DNA of 38,549 nt, from the NCBI GenBank assembly GCA_949287835.1, contig CASEHV010000036.1, positions 1 through 38,549 of the forward strand, given 5' to 3'. This stretch comes from an uncultured Helicobacter sp. GTDB taxonomy: Bacteria > Campylobacterota > Campylobacteria > Campylobacterales > Helicobacteraceae. How positions within the stretch are numbered: position 1 is the first letter of the stretch; each line of letters begins with the position of its first letter. The notes under the pieces are model-generated. The model was not told the origin of the DNA and made no database searches. It saw only the letters and a list, made by a program, of their open reading frames with translations. A program made the translations under genes and the position numbers. Positions 8,265 to 19,216 of the stretch are shown here, piece by piece.

Positions 8265-9371
8265 TCACAACGCCTCTTTTAGCTCCACAGATTCTATACC
8301 TAGTGCCTCGCCTACCGCTTTGTATGTGCATTTGCCGTTTGCGGTATTTACTCCCTCATAGATTCCGACATCACTTAATGCCGCTTCTTTTGCTCCTAGG
8401 CTTGCGATTTTTAGTCCAAAGCCTAGCGTTTGGTCGCTTAGGGCTAGGGTCGCCGTTTTTGCAACTGCACCTGGCATATTTGCAACGCAGTAATGAATGA
8501 TTCCATCTACATCATAGACTGGGTCATTATGCGTAGTGGGTCGCGAAGTCTCAAAGCAGCCGCCTTGGTCTATGGCTACGTCAGTTAGGATTGAACCTGT
8601 CTTCATGTGCTGTAAATCCTGCTTTTTTACTAGCTTTGGCGCTTTTGCACCAGGGATTAATACCGCACCTATGACTGCGTCGGCGTCCTTTATGGCATTG
8701 ATGATATTAGCACGTGAGCTAAAGAGTGTGTGGATACGCATGTTAAACATCTGATCCACATAGGCTAGGCGATTTGTGTCAATGTCTAGTATGGTTACAT
8801 CAGCGCCGATTCCCACTGCTAATTGTGCCGCATTTAATCCGACAACGCCCGCCCCTATGATGACTATCTTACCCTTTTGTGTGCCCGGTATGCCACTTAG
8901 CAAAATACCATTTCCCCCAAAGGTCTTTTGTATATACTTAGCAGATTCTATCACAGCAAGCCTACCTGCGATGGAACTCATAGGTGCAAGGCAGGGTAGC
9001 ATCCCACGCACTTTAATAGTCTCATAGGCTATGCCAAAAATCTTTTTGTCTAGTAGCATCTGCGTTAGAGGCTTATCGGCAGCAAGGTGTAGGTACGTGT
9101 AGAGAATCTGATTTTCCCTAAAGTATTTGTATTCCTCCTCTATTGGCTCTTTAACCTTGACTATCATATCGCTTTCTTTAAAAAGCTTCTCTTTATCCGT
9201 GATGATAGCCCCCTGTCTGTGATAATCCTCATCGCTAAAGCCAATGGCACTACCCGCGTCATGCTCTATATAAACCTTATGTCCAGCCTCTGTGTATTCA
9301 TGCACATTTGATGGTGTGAGACCAACCCTGTATTCATGAACCTTTATTTCCTTTGGGCAACCTATAATCAT
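8265..9371 (-). CDS. ald: alanine dehydrogenase
   Basis: Ald converts L-alanine to pyruvate and ammonia with NAD+. The protein has the N-terminal substrate domain (GCPKEIKVHEYRVGLTP; Lys in VKVKEP, His in YLHLAADK). It also has an NAD-binding Rossmann motif, GAGVVGLNAAQLAVGIGADV, near residue 175. ATG at 9371 is chosen over the in-frame TTG at 9377 because the AAAGG ribosome site lies directly before the TTG and six bases before the ATG; this gives 368 residues. Helicobacters feed on amino acids, so a catabolic role fits. It stands alone, convergent to fmt. Confidence 0.93.
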   Translation of the reverse strand: MIIGCPKEIKVHEYRVGLTPSNVHEYTEAGHKVYIEHDAGSAIGFSDEDYHRQGAIITDKEKLFKESDMIVKVKEPIEEEYKYFRENQILYTYLHLAADKPLTQMLLDKKIFGIAYETIKVRGMLPCLAPMSSIAGRLAVIESAKYIQKTFGGNGILLSGIPGTQKGKIVIIGAGVVGLNAAQLAVGIGADVTILDIDTNRLAYVDQMFNMRIHTLFSSRANIINAIKDADAVIGAVLIPGAKAPKLVKKQDLQHMKTGSILTDVAIDQGGCFETSRPTTHNDPVYDVDGIIHYCVANMPGAVAKTATLALSDQTLGFGLKIASLGAKEAALSDVGIYEGVNTANGKCTYKAVGEALGIESVELKEAL

Positions 9372-9529
9372 GAGCAACCTTTATGTGTGATTAGCAATAT
9401 TATAACTAAAGAATACTCTATTGCATCTTTCTTTCTACATAAAGCAACTATGACTACCTTAAAGATTAATTTTATATAGAATCTATTTGTACGATAAGCA
9501 CAGAATAACTCTATTTTTTCGTCCCTAAA

Positions 9530-10615
9530 TTAATCATTAATATTAGAGATAACATGTGCTGCATGTTTTAATTTTGAATTATCAAAATGTGTGTAGATTC
9601 TGCTAGTCTCAACACTACTATGTCCTAGGCTCTCCTGCACTAAGATTAAATCCTTGCTTTTTGAGTAAAGCATGGTAGCAAAGCTATGTCTTAGCAAGTG
9701 GGCGCCATTTTTTGCCTTGCGAATGCCTATATTTGCAAGTAGATTCTCAATAATCACATATATGTATGACTGGGCTGGGACATTAAACTTCTTGTTTACA
9801 AATAAAGGCATATCATCATTTACGCCCTCAAAACTCTGCCTTACATTTACCCACTCATTGTAAAAATCCTCAATCAATTCCTTGAGAATATAAACAATCC
9901 GCATTTTATTTCCCTTGCCTCTTAGACGTAGTAAATAATACTCGCCATCTATGCTTACATCTTTAAAGTTTAGCTCTAAAATCTCGCTAACCCTAGCACC
10001 GCTATATGCAATCATTAAAATGATGACTTGATTTCTAAGCTTTACAATCTCATTTACATGCTTTTGCGCTAGATTGTAACTTTTTAGTGCATTGAGAAAT
10101 TTAGCAAACTCTTCTTGCGTCAAATACTCTGGTAAATCCTGCTTAAAGCTATGATTCTTACTAACAGCCTCCATAGAATACAAATGTGAGGCACCGTTAT
10201 CTAGCACATTATTTTTCTCTATAAACTCAAAAAAGTTCGTGAGTGCAAATTGATAATTCCTAATCGTAGCAAGGCTTAGATTACTCGTATAAATGCTTAG
10301 AAACTCCTGTAAATGCGTAGCCTCAATCTCACGCATATCGCTAAATCCTAACTTTACACAATATCCATAGAACATAAACACGGGATTAGCATAGGTGTTG
10401 ATTCCTAGCAAACCTATTTTCCTAGCCTTTTTGCACACCGCGGCAATGTCATCTATGGACTGCCTTCCGCCGCTTTGAATATCCTGTATAATCTCGGCAA
10501 ATAGATTCTTATCCTTTACCCTATGGGCGGTTAATCCCATTAGCTTTGCATACAAGAATCTCTCTATCCAAAACTTAAGTGAAGTATCAAAATTATCTCT
10601 ATTTAATGGATACAT
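9530..10615 (-). CDS. xerH: tyrosine recombinase XerH
   Basis: XerH is the single Xer recombinase of Campylobacterota. It resolves chromosome dimers at the difH site without a XerC/XerD pair. The length of 361 residues matches the family. The catalytic set is visible: Arg in YSGARVSEI, Lys in LRGKGNKMR, HLLRHSF, the LGHSS motif, and the nucleophile Tyr in RIYTHFD near residue 341. The N-terminal half is the core-binding SAM-like domain. It starts 12 nt after the thiG stop and may be co-transcribed. I could not identify a difH site in this window. Confidence 0.93.
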   Translation of the reverse strand: MYPLNRDNFDTSLKFWIERFLYAKLMGLTAHRVKDKNLFAEIIQDIQSGGRQSIDDIAAVCKKARKIGLLGINTYANPVFMFYGYCVKLGFSDMREIEATHLQEFLSIYTSNLSLATIRNYQFALTNFFEFIEKNNVLDNGASHLYSMEAVSKNHSFKQDLPEYLTQEEFAKFLNALKSYNLAQKHVNEIVKLRNQVIILMIAYSGARVSEILELNFKDVSIDGEYYLLRLRGKGNKMRIVYILKELIEDFYNEWVNVRQSFEGVNDDMPLFVNKKFNVPAQSYIYVIIENLLANIGIRKAKNGAHLLRHSFATMLYSKSKDLILVQESLGHSSVETSRIYTHFDNSKLKHAAHVISNIND

Positions 10616-10627
10616 ATTACAACTCGT

Positions 10628-11401
10628 CTATAAATTTGGCATATTTTCACTAGGCGAACTAGCACTTGCAAATGGCTTTTTTGGAATCCTCCCTGCTTCA
10701 TAACTTAGCCTCCCTGCTTCCACCGCCATTTTCATGGCAATAGCCATTTTCACAGGGTCTTTTGCCTGTGCGATAGCTGTGTTTGTCAAAACACCATCTG
10801 CTCCTAGCTCCATAGCAATACTTGCATCACTAGCACACCCAACACCTGCATCTACAATCACAGGAATGCTCACTGCTTCCTTAATGAATGAGATGTTATA
10901 TCTATTCTGAATGCCTAGTCCGCTACCTATGGGCGCTGCTAGTGGCATGATAGCCGCCGCACCTGCATCCTCTAGCTTTTTTGCCATAACTGGGTCATCA
11001 TTTGTATATACTAAAACCTTAAATCCCTCCTTAGCCAAAACTTTAGTCGCCTCTAGTGTCTCTATCACATCTGGATATAGAGTTTTGTTACTATCACCGA
11101 TGATTTCTAACTTGATAAAATCAATGCCTATGCCCTCACGCACGAGTTTAAATAATGTAATAGCCTCCCTAGCATTTACACAGCCAGCCGAATTTGGCAA
11201 AAATGAAATGTTAGTATCTTTGAAATATTCCAAAAGATTCGGAGTATTTTTATCCATAATATTCACACGGCGCACAGCGACAGTTATCATTTCTGCACCA
11301 CTTGCCAATGTAGCCTGTTTTGTTGTCTCAAAATCTTTATATTTTCCACTGCCTACAATTAGACGTGAGTGAAAAGTCTTACCTGATATAATTAAAGACA
11401 T
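10628..11401 (-). CDS. thiG: thiazole synthase
   Basis: ThiG builds the thiazole phosphate of thiamine from deoxyxylulose phosphate, dehydroglycine and ThiS thiocarboxylate. The protein is a TIM barrel with the Schiff-base Lys in FIKLEIIGD near residue 98. The phosphate loops [18 protein letters not shown] and [20 protein letters not shown] are clear. Two ATG codons are adjacent (11404 and 11401); the second has the better distance from AAGGA. No other thi gene is near. I saw no TPP riboswitch in the leader. Confidence 0.93.
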   Translation of the reverse strand: MSLIISGKTFHSRLIVGSGKYKDFETTKQATLASGAEMITVAVRRVNIMDKNTPNLLEYFKDTNISFLPNSAGCVNAREAITLFKLVREGIGIDFIKLEIIGDSNKTLYPDVIETLEATKVLAKEGFKVLVYTNDDPVMAKKLEDAGAAAIMPLAAPIGSGLGIQNRYNISFIKEAVSIPVIVDAGVGCASDASIAMELGADGVLTNTAIAQAKDPVKMAIAMKMAVEAGRLSYEAGRIPKKPFASASSPSENMPNL

Positions 11402-11404
11402 CAT

Positions 11405-11980
11405 AATCCTTAAAATTAGCTTAATTGAATGTAAATTTAAAATTTATAAATTATAACAAAAAAAACTAATGCACATAGTAATGCGAATACAAAAAAAAAA
11501 AAAACGATATGCCCAAAAAATTATAAAATTGCTATCTTTTTTGACATAGTTAAATGCTCTATTTTTGCCTTGTTATCGGCACTTTTGGCATATTATCTTT
11601 TATATATGAAAATATAAAAATCATCGAGATATAAAAATATTTGAATAGTTAAAAAATGATTTTTTATAGTCAAAAAAAATTAAATATATTATGAAAAAAT
11701 GATTACCAAAAGTTAATCTTTAAATATATCATTATGTAAAAAAGTAACATATAGTAATATAAATTTTTCCGAATATTTTTATCATTCTACTTTCTAATTT
11801 AACACTACATAGCGGGTAATTTAGGAATCAAATCATATGAAAATTTCTGTATTTTATGAGGAAAAATATCATAAATTTCCATATTTTTAATTTTAGATTC
11901 AAATCCTAGAGTGAAAAATAGCTGTGTAGATTTTACTTTCAAAATGATATTGATATTAAATATAGATTATTTACATAGGT
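11405..11980. other. very AT-rich gene-free stretch
   Basis: No reading frame with coding character is present on either strand. The stretch is far richer in A/T than its neighbours. It includes an uninterrupted run of 14 A at 11491-11504, about 90 nt upstream of thiG (a T run on that strand). It may hold the thiG promoter and bent DNA. I see no riboswitch, tRNA or clear terminator. Confidence 0.6.
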
Positions 11981-11990
11981 TAAGAATCTA

Positions 11991-12262
11991 GATTCTTCGA
12001 CTTCGTCTCAGAATGACGAATTTAAGTCATGTTGAGGCTTTAGCCCAAACATCCAGGAATCAAGATTCTTCGCTCACTGCTTAGAATGATAAAAAACGTC
12101 ATTTTGCAAAAAACGTCATTTTGAGGGAAGTGTAGCGATTGAGAAATCTTTTTGGATTCTAAAGATTCTTCGGCTACGCCTCAGAATGACAATAATTTTT
12201 AATATGATGATAACCACCGTCATGTTGAGCAAAGCGAAACATCTACATGGAATCTAGATTCT
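11991..12262. repeat. cluster of six short palindromic repeat units
   Basis: Units with the pattern GATTCTTCG...CTCAGAATGAC, or variants and reverse complements, lie at 11991-12018, 12026-12052 (inverted, ATGTT/AACAT type), 12064-12090, 12113-12147 (inverted, divergent), 12164-12190 and 12219-12243 (inverted, ATGTT type). Each can fold on itself through the outer ATTCT/AGAAT or ATGTT/AACAT pair and often an inner GC-rich stem. Between units lies a short direct repeat around AAAAAACGTCATTTTG (12091-12122). The block 12162-12262 is almost identical to 35465-35565. No coding role is seen. Confidence 0.85.
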
Positions 12263-12482
12263 GAAGTATTAGACAAAGTCGAAGGATTTTATATTATAAG
12301 CTCTACGAAAAACATATTTTAAAACTCTGTAAATGTTATCATCACTACGATAAAAATAGTATAAATGACGGAAAAAACTCAGATTCTAATGCATCAAAAG
12401 ATTCCATGCAATGAGGCTATAGCATACAATAAAATAAAATTTCACCAATGCAATCACAACTAAATAAATTAATCATAAAAAG
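12263..12482. other. AT-rich spacer downstream of atpC
   Basis: This 220-nt spacer follows the end of the ATP synthase block. I see no gene in it and no convincing GC-rich hairpin with a T run. The palindromic cluster just beyond it could serve as a transcript end. Confidence 0.5.
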
Positions 12483-12857
12483 TTATTTCACTTCCTCCAA
12501 CTTCCTCAATGCACTAGTGATTATAGTCGTGTCGCTTGATGCTTCTTCTAATAGTTTTTTTGCTTTCTCTATTTCCTTGCCCACACGGCTACCCCCCCCA
12601 TGAACACAGACAGCACCATCTACAAGGACACTTACGCGATTATTGCTAATGGATACATGACCCCAATTTATAGCGACTAAATCTCTGCCGCTATTTGATT
12701 GAATCTCTACCACGCCAGTTTTTAGCAAAGATAGCATGTCGCAATGTCCGGGCATAATGCCAAACTCGCCATCTTTCCCCGGTAGATAAACGCTATGCAC
12801 ATCGGAGTTGAAAATCTCTCCATAAGGGGTTACAATATCTAAATGCAACGTATTCAT
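12483..12857 (-). CDS. atpC: ATP synthase epsilon subunit
   Basis: AtpC is the rotor-stalk subunit that couples and brakes F1. The 124-residue protein has the N-terminal beta sandwich (LHLDIVTPYGEIFNSDVHSVYLPG; GEFGIMPGHCDMLSLLKTG) and a short C-terminal helical hairpin. It is the last gene of the atp block, 14 nt after atpD. A run of 8 G on the coding strand (12592-12599) encodes the Gly-Gly-Gly of VHGGGSRVG; the frame is intact here. Confidence 0.95.
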   Translation of the reverse strand: MNTLHLDIVTPYGEIFNSDVHSVYLPGKDGEFGIMPGHCDMLSLLKTGVVEIQSNSGRDLVAINWGHVSISNNRVSVLVDGAVCVHGGGSRVGKEIEKAKKLLEEASSDTTIITSALRKLEEVK

Positions 12858-12871
12858 GATTTATCCTTGCG

Positions 12872-14296
<1,425 letters not shown>

Positions 14297-14301
14297 CTAT
14301 A

Positions 14302-15210
14302 CTACTTCATGGCTTCCACGCCAGCATTAATCTCTACTAGCTCTGTGGTAATGGCTTCTTGTCTTGCCTTATTATATAGCACGGTTAGGGTTCTAACAAG
14401 CTCGGTAGCATTATTAGTAGCGGCATCCATTGCCTGCATTCTAGCACTATGCTCGGCAGCTAGAGAATCCACTAAGGCATAATACATGTTGTATTCCACA
14501 TATTTTTTTGCAAGCTCATCTAAAATTAGATTCTCCTCGTCCTCTGGCACGACATTTAGCACATGGGAGTGATTATCGCCTATGGATTTTAGATATTCCT
14601 CATCTGGGATAAGCGGCAGAATCTTGACTTTCTTTAATTCTTGAGAAATGAGATTCTTAAAGCCGTTATGCACGACTATGACTTCATCTGTAACGCCATT
14701 TAGAAAGTCATCTACCGCTTTTGCCACAAAGCTACTGGAACGTTCATAATTAGGCATAGAGCTTAAGTCAGACACCACGTCCTCTAACTCCACTTTATTA
14801 AATGAGAAAAACGCACTGCCCTTTTTGCCAACGCATCTAAGACGCACTTTTATATCGCGACTTTCATACTCTGCCTTTAGACGCAATATCTCCTTCATTG
14901 TGGTGGTATTGAATCCGCCGCAAAGACCCTTGTCTGCAGTAATAAATATAATATCTACAACCCTTAACTCATGCTCTTCTGTATTTTGGAAAAACTTGCT
15001 ATCAATATTCGTCAAGCCAATTTTCTTTACCCTAAACATCATGTCATAAAACACTTCATTTAGCTTATCAGAAAATAGCCTAGCCCGACTAGCCATCTCC
15101 TCTGCCTTTTTGAGTTTTGAGGTTGATACTAATTTCATAGCTCTAGTCGTCTTTTTTGTGTTATTAACGCTAGAGATTTTTTTCCGAATTTCTTTGAGAC
15201 TATTTGACAT
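14302..15210 (-). CDS. atpG: ATP synthase gamma subunit
   Basis: AtpG is the central rotating shaft of F1. The 302-residue protein has the N-terminal coiled-coil helix ([31 protein letters not shown]) and the C-terminal helix with [15 protein letters not shown] near residue 265. The Rossmann-like middle contains [13 protein letters not shown]. It sits between atpA and atpD in the usual order, 14 nt after atpA. Confidence 0.98.
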   Translation of the reverse strand: MSNSLKEIRKKISSVNNTKKTTRAMKLVSTSKLKKAEEMASRARLFSDKLNEVFYDMMFRVKKIGLTNIDSKFFQNTEEHELRVVDIIFITADKGLCGGFNTTTMKEILRLKAEYESRDIKVRLRCVGKKGSAFFSFNKVELEDVVSDLSSMPNYERSSSFVAKAVDDFLNGVTDEVIVVHNGFKNLISQELKKVKILPLIPDEEYLKSIGDNHSHVLNVVPEDEENLILDELAKKYVEYNMYYALVDSLAAEHSARMQAMDAATNNATELVRTLTVLYNKARQEAITTELVEINAGVEAMK

Positions 15211-15224
15211 AATAAACCTCTAAG

Positions 15225-16736
15225 TTACACCGCAAAGCTAGACCTATAATCACTTAGCACCTTCTCTAAGAGTAGCTCTATATCCTTGTCTATGGATTTT
15301 TTCTCTTTTATATCATTGAATAAATGCGGATATTTAGCCTCTATAAATGGATATAGCTGTCGCTCGAAATCCACGATTTTACCCACAGGAATGTCATCTA
15401 GGAATCCTTTAGCCCCCGCATATATCATGACGACTTGTTGCTCTATTGGCAGTGGGCTATATGGACCCTGCTTTAGCACCTCTACCATTCTCTGCCCTCG
15501 CTCTAGCTGCTTTCTACTACTCTCATCTAAATCGGAGGCAAATTGTGCAAATGCCTGAAGTTCTCTAAATTGTGCTAAGTCAAGACGTAATGTCCCTGCC
15601 ACCTGCTTTGTAGCCTTAATCTGTGCAGCACCGCCCACACGCGATACGGATAAACCCACATTGATAGCGGGGCGAATGCCAGAGTTAAACAAATCTGTCT
15701 CAAGGAATATCTGCCCATCTGTGATAGAGATTACGTTGGTAGGAATATAAGCTGATACGTCCCCTGCCTGTGTCTCGATAATTGGCAATGCGGTTAGAGA
15801 CCCTGCCCCTAGGCTATCATCTAGCTTTGCCGCTCTCTCTAGCAGACGTGAGTGAATATAGAATACATCTCCAGGGAATGCCTCTCTACCCGGCGGTCGT
15901 CTTAGAATCAAACTCATCTCACGATATGCTACCGCATGCTTTGTAAGGTCATCATAGATTATTAGGGCATGTTTGCCATTATCTCTAAAGTATTCCCCTA
16001 TCGTTACCCCCGCATACGGTGCTAGATACTGCATGGTGGCTGATGAACTAGCGGAGGCATTAATCACGGTGGTGTATTCCATAGCACCGTGCTCCTCTAG
16101 CTTTCTTACCACATGTGCAACAGTAGATTCTTTCTGCCCTATAGCTACATAGATACAATATACACCCTGCCCTTTTTGATTGATAATAGAATCTATGGCA
16201 ACGGTAGTTTTACCTGTCTGTCTATCCCCGATGATTAGCTCCCTTTGTCCTCTACCGATAGGCACTAGGGCATCGATGGCTTTAATACCTGTCTGCAATG
16301 GCTCATGAACGCTTTTTCTATCCATGATTCCCGGTGCTTTCTGCTCTATGAATCTAAACTCACTTGCCTCCACGGGTCCCTTGCCATCTAGGGGGTCGCC
16401 TATGGTATTTAGCACTCTGCCAACGACTCCCTGCCCGACTGGAACTCTCATTAGCTTCTTTAGTCTTTTGACTTGTGTGCCTTCCTTGATTCCCTTGCCA
16501 TTACCTAGCACAACGACACCGACACTTCCCTCCTCAAGATTTAGAGCTAGTCCAATCTCACCTGTGTCAAACTCCACCATCTCATAGGACATGACATTGT
16601 TTAATCCATGCACCCTAGCAACGCCATCAGCATAGCCAATAACCCTGCCTACATCGCTAATATCAACGCTAAGCTCGAAACTATTAATCTTATCTAAGAT
16701 AATAGAGCTAATCTCATCCGCCTTTAACTTCAACAT
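15225..16736 (-). CDS. atpA: ATP synthase alpha subunit
   Basis: AtpA is the non-catalytic nucleotide-binding F1 subunit. The P-loop is [13 protein letters not shown] near residue 170, and the signature [17 protein letters not shown] lies near residue 365. The length of 503 residues is normal. It follows atpH at 33 nt and has AAGGAGAA upstream of the ATG. Confidence 0.99.
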   Translation of the reverse strand: MLKLKADEISSIILDKINSFELSVDISDVGRVIGYADGVARVHGLNNVMSYEMVEFDTGEIGLALNLEEGSVGVVVLGNGKGIKEGTQVKRLKKLMRVPVGQGVVGRVLNTIGDPLDGKGPVEASEFRFIEQKAPGIMDRKSVHEPLQTGIKAIDALVPIGRGQRELIIGDRQTGKTTVAIDSIINQKGQGVYCIYVAIGQKESTVAHVVRKLEEHGAMEYTTVINASASSSATMQYLAPYAGVTIGEYFRDNGKHALIIYDDLTKHAVAYREMSLILRRPPGREAFPGDVFYIHSRLLERAAKLDDSLGAGSLTALPIIETQAGDVSAYIPTNVISITDGQIFLETDLFNSGIRPAINVGLSVSRVGGAAQIKATKQVAGTLRLDLAQFRELQAFAQFASDLDESSRKQLERGQRMVEVLKQGPYSPLPIEQQVVMIYAGAKGFLDDIPVGKIVDFERQLYPFIEAKYPHLFNDIKEKKSIDKDIELLLEKVLSDYRSSFAV

Positions 16737-16769
16737 GCAACATTCTCCTTATAAAGCACCAAAAATAAA

Positions 16770-17321
16770 TCACAAAGCCTTGAAAATAGAATCCCGTAAC
16801 TTCTGCAAAAAAACACTCTTGTAAAAAGATACCTCAATACCTAAATCCATCACCTCTATCTTTATGCCATCAATCTTGCTATCTACCTCCTGCTTTATAT
16901 CCAGTGCTACGCCCAATTTTTCATTTAAGATTCTACGAATATCGCTTAGAGCTTCTTGTGAAACGGGGCTACTAGCATATAAAACTGCCATATAAGCATT
17001 CTTGTCTAGCTCTAGCAATCGCTTTAACTCCGAGTGTATGCTAGGAATGAGTGCTTCCCTGCCATTTTTAACCACAATCTCTAATAGCCTCATTGCCTTA
17101 TCACTAGACTTAGAATCTTTGCCATAAAATGCAAGGGAAGTAAGTAGTGATAATTTCTTATCCTTAGATATAAATGGTGAGTTTATAACCTCACAAAATC
17201 TATCATTATCAAAGGCTAAAGATAGAATCTCATAAACCTCACAAGCCTCCTGAAATCCACCGCCACTAAGGGAGGTATGCAACGCCTTAGCATATTTATA
17301 AGCGACCATATTTCTCTGCAT
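16770..17321 (-). CDS. atpH: ATP synthase delta subunit
   Basis: AtpH anchors the peripheral stalk to F1. The 183-residue product has an all-helical N-terminal domain starting VAYKYAKALHTSL and a C-terminal beta/helix region with GIKIEVMDLGIEVSFYKSVFLQKL. Its ATG directly follows the atpF stop, so translation is likely coupled. The position between the b-type subunits and atpA is diagnostic. Confidence 0.92.
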   Translation of the reverse strand: MQRNMVAYKYAKALHTSLSGGGFQEACEVYEILSLAFDNDRFCEVINSPFISKDKKLSLLTSLAFYGKDSKSSDKAMRLLEIVVKNGREALIPSIHSELKRLLELDKNAYMAVLYASSPVSQEALSDIRRILNEKLGVALDIKQEVDSKIDGIKIEVMDLGIEVSFYKSVFLQKLRDSIFKAL

Positions 17322-17849
17322 TTAGGATACCTTCTTTCTTACTATATTGGCATACTCATCAGAGGAAATCTCTAGCGATTCTGATGCGAAAATATCATTT
17401 AGCACTTCTGTTAAAAGCTGCTTTTGCAACAATCTCTCTTGATACTTCATCGCTTCCTCATTTGACCTTACCATACCTGCTATCTGCTCTTTATTCTTTT
17501 CCTCAATATGCCTTGCTGCGATTAGTGCCTCCTGTTTCGCAGTCTTTATAATCTCACTAGCAGTTTCATTTGCGTCTTTTAGTTTCTGTTTTGCCCTATC
17601 AATTTTATCACGAGATTCTCTAACGCGAATTTGTGCATTTGATAGGGTTTTGCTAATAGTTTTTGTTCTGTGTGCTAGTATTTTTTTGATTCTACCTGCT
17701 AAGAGATACCACATTAATGCGACAAAAATGATAAAGTTAATAGTCCTCTCTACAATGTCTGTCTGGGAAATGTCAAGCGGTTTATCAGTAGCGGCATGCA
17801 AAGATATGGCACATAGCAGGAATGCTACAAAAAAGCTAAAAATACGCAT
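17322..17849 (-). CDS. atpF: ATP synthase subunit b
   Basis: This is the main membrane-anchored peripheral stalk subunit. An N-terminal signal-like hydrophobic segment (about residues 1-20) is followed by a membrane helix (INFIIFVALMWYLLAGRIKKIL). A long charged coiled coil rich in Lys, Arg, Glu and Ala follows. Two hydrophobic segments ahead of the coil are usual for the b subunit of this group. Neighbours are atpF' and atpH. Confidence 0.92.
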   Translation of the reverse strand: MRIFSFFVAFLLCAISLHAATDKPLDISQTDIVERTINFIIFVALMWYLLAGRIKKILAHRTKTISKTLSNAQIRVRESRDKIDRAKQKLKDANETASEIIKTAKQEALIAARHIEEKNKEQIAGMVRSNEEAMKYQERLLQKQLLTEVLNDIFASESLEISSDEYANIVRKKVS

Positions 17850-17871
17850 GGCATACTCCTTTGTTTTATTC

Positions 17872-18297
17872 TTACAGATTCTTCATCTTGGCAAGTATAG
17901 CGGGTCTTGCCTCTTTTAGATGCTCTCTTAGCTCCGACTTCATCTCCTCTCTGTGTGCGTAAAGCCTTATTAGAAAGGAGTCAAATTTTTCTTTATTTTC
18001 AAATGTGGTTTTCTCAATCTTTGCCTGTGCGACTTCCTTAGCATGTGCGACTTCTGCCTCTACTATGGCATACGCCTCTGCCTTAGCATTTTTTAGAATC
18101 ATCTGTGCTTCTTCTTCAAGTTTTGCTAACTCGACGTCATCATTGCTAACAGACTTTAAATCCTCGTTAATCTTTTGCTCCCGCTTATCCATGAGGGATA
18201 TGACGGGCTCAAAGACATATTTGTTAAGGAAAAACATCGTTGCAAAAAATACAACAGCCACCACCAGCATAATATGGGTATCAGGAAGTATCTCCAT
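17872..18297 (-). CDS. atpF': ATP synthase subunit b' (second b-type subunit)
   Basis: This is the companion peripheral stalk subunit found where the stalk is a b/b' heterodimer. One N-terminal membrane helix (IMLVVAVVFFATMFFLNKYVF) leads into VISLMDKREQKINEDL and a long coiled coil. The ATG at 18297 gives 141 residues and the usual start MEILPD; a TTG at 18315 would add six residues. A possible AAGG/GGTGG ribosome site lies before the ATG. The parB gene is 73 nt upstream on the same strand. Confidence 0.9.
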   Translation of the reverse strand: MEILPDTHIMLVVAVVFFATMFFLNKYVFEPVISLMDKREQKINEDLKSVSNDDVELAKLEEEAQMILKNAKAEAYAIVEAEVAHAKEVAQAKIEKTTFENKEKFDSFLIRLYAHREEMKSELREHLKEARPAILAKMKNL

Positions 18298-18369
18298 AGC
18301 AGACCACCTTCGCAAACATAATTCCCATATTGTAGCAAAAAATATCCTAAAGTATTACCAAAAAGGTGG

Positions 18370-19212
18370 CTATCTAAGTCGTGAATAAAAGTCTTTTATA
18401 TCCTTCTCATCTTTAAAGACAAGTGTGATACTTTTGTGCTTTATCCTAACGGCTATGTCTTGATTGTTAGAATCTTGAATCTTATTTTTCAAATCCACTA
18501 GCAAAGATTCCCACTCATCTGGCACACGTCCACGCCGCTTTTTGACTACCTGCTCTGTATCCCTCACACTTAGCTTTTGTCCTAAAATACTATCTATCAT
18601 GATATTTTCTTCATTAGGACTTAATCCCACCAGCACCTTTGCGTGTCCCATGGATAGTTCGCCGCTTATTAGAAGATTCTTTGCTCTATCACTTAGCTCT
18701 AGGATTCTAAGGGTATTTGAGATAGATGACCTTGATTTGTTGATTCTCTCTGATAGCTCTTCGTGCGTGAGATTATGCTCTGAGATTAGCTCCTTATAGC
18801 AAGTGGCAATCTCGATTGGATTCAAATCCTCCCTTTGTATATTCTCGATGAGTGCCAAAGCTCTCATGTTATGTTTCTCTGCATCTACGATAATGCAATC
18901 TACATAAGATTTCCCTAGCTTTTTTACCGCTCTATAACGTCTCTCACCTGCGATGATATAATATCCGCCATTTTCAATGTCATGGGTTATGATGATTGGC
19001 TGCAGGAGTCCATTAGATTCTATGGATTTTGCTAACTCACCTATCTTTTCCTCATTAAAGCTTTTTCGTGGTTGATGCGGATTTGGTTTTATGGAATCTA
19101 CATCGATTTGCTCTATGAGTTTTTTGTCATTATATAAATTATCAAATGTGCCTTGTGTGTCATCAAATATATCATCAAGACCTCTTCCTAAACCAGACTT
19201 TTTCTTTGCCAT
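18370..19212 (-). CDS. parB: chromosome partitioning protein ParB
   Basis: ParB is the CTP-dependent clamp that loads at parS near the origin and spreads. The 280-residue protein has the N-terminal nuclease-like domain with IKPNPHQPRKSF, ELAKSIESNGLLQPI and the GERRYRA motif near residue 94. A helix-turn-helix follows (LTHEELSERINKSRSSISNTLRIL). It is 4 nt downstream of parA. I found no obvious parS site nearby. Confidence 0.96.
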   Translation of the reverse strand: MAKKKSGLGRGLDDIFDDTQGTFDNLYNDKKLIEQIDVDSIKPNPHQPRKSFNEEKIGELAKSIESNGLLQPIIITHDIENGGYYIIAGERRYRAVKKLGKSYVDCIIVDAEKHNMRALALIENIQREDLNPIEIATCYKELISEHNLTHEELSERINKSRSSISNTLRILELSDRAKNLLISGELSMGHAKVLVGLSPNEENIMIDSILGQKLSVRDTEQVVKKRRGRVPDEWESLLVDLKNKIQDSNNQDIAVRIKHKSITLVFKDEKDIKDFYSRLR

Positions 19213-19216
19213 GCTC

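Noticed and set aside
9378-9529. difH site next to xerH
   Set aside because: No convincing XerH-binding inverted repeat could be seen in the spacer, and I cannot recall the consensus exactly enough to claim one.
11402-11700. TPP riboswitch upstream of thiG
   Set aside because: I could not find the conserved CTGAGA-type core or GC-rich helices on the minus strand.
11991-12262. CRISPR array
   Set aside because: Units occur in both orientations with irregular spacing and divergent sequence; there are no regular spacers and no cas genes.
18298-18369. parS site near parB
   Set aside because: No TGTTTCACGTGAAACA-like palindrome was found here or in the parA/parB genes.
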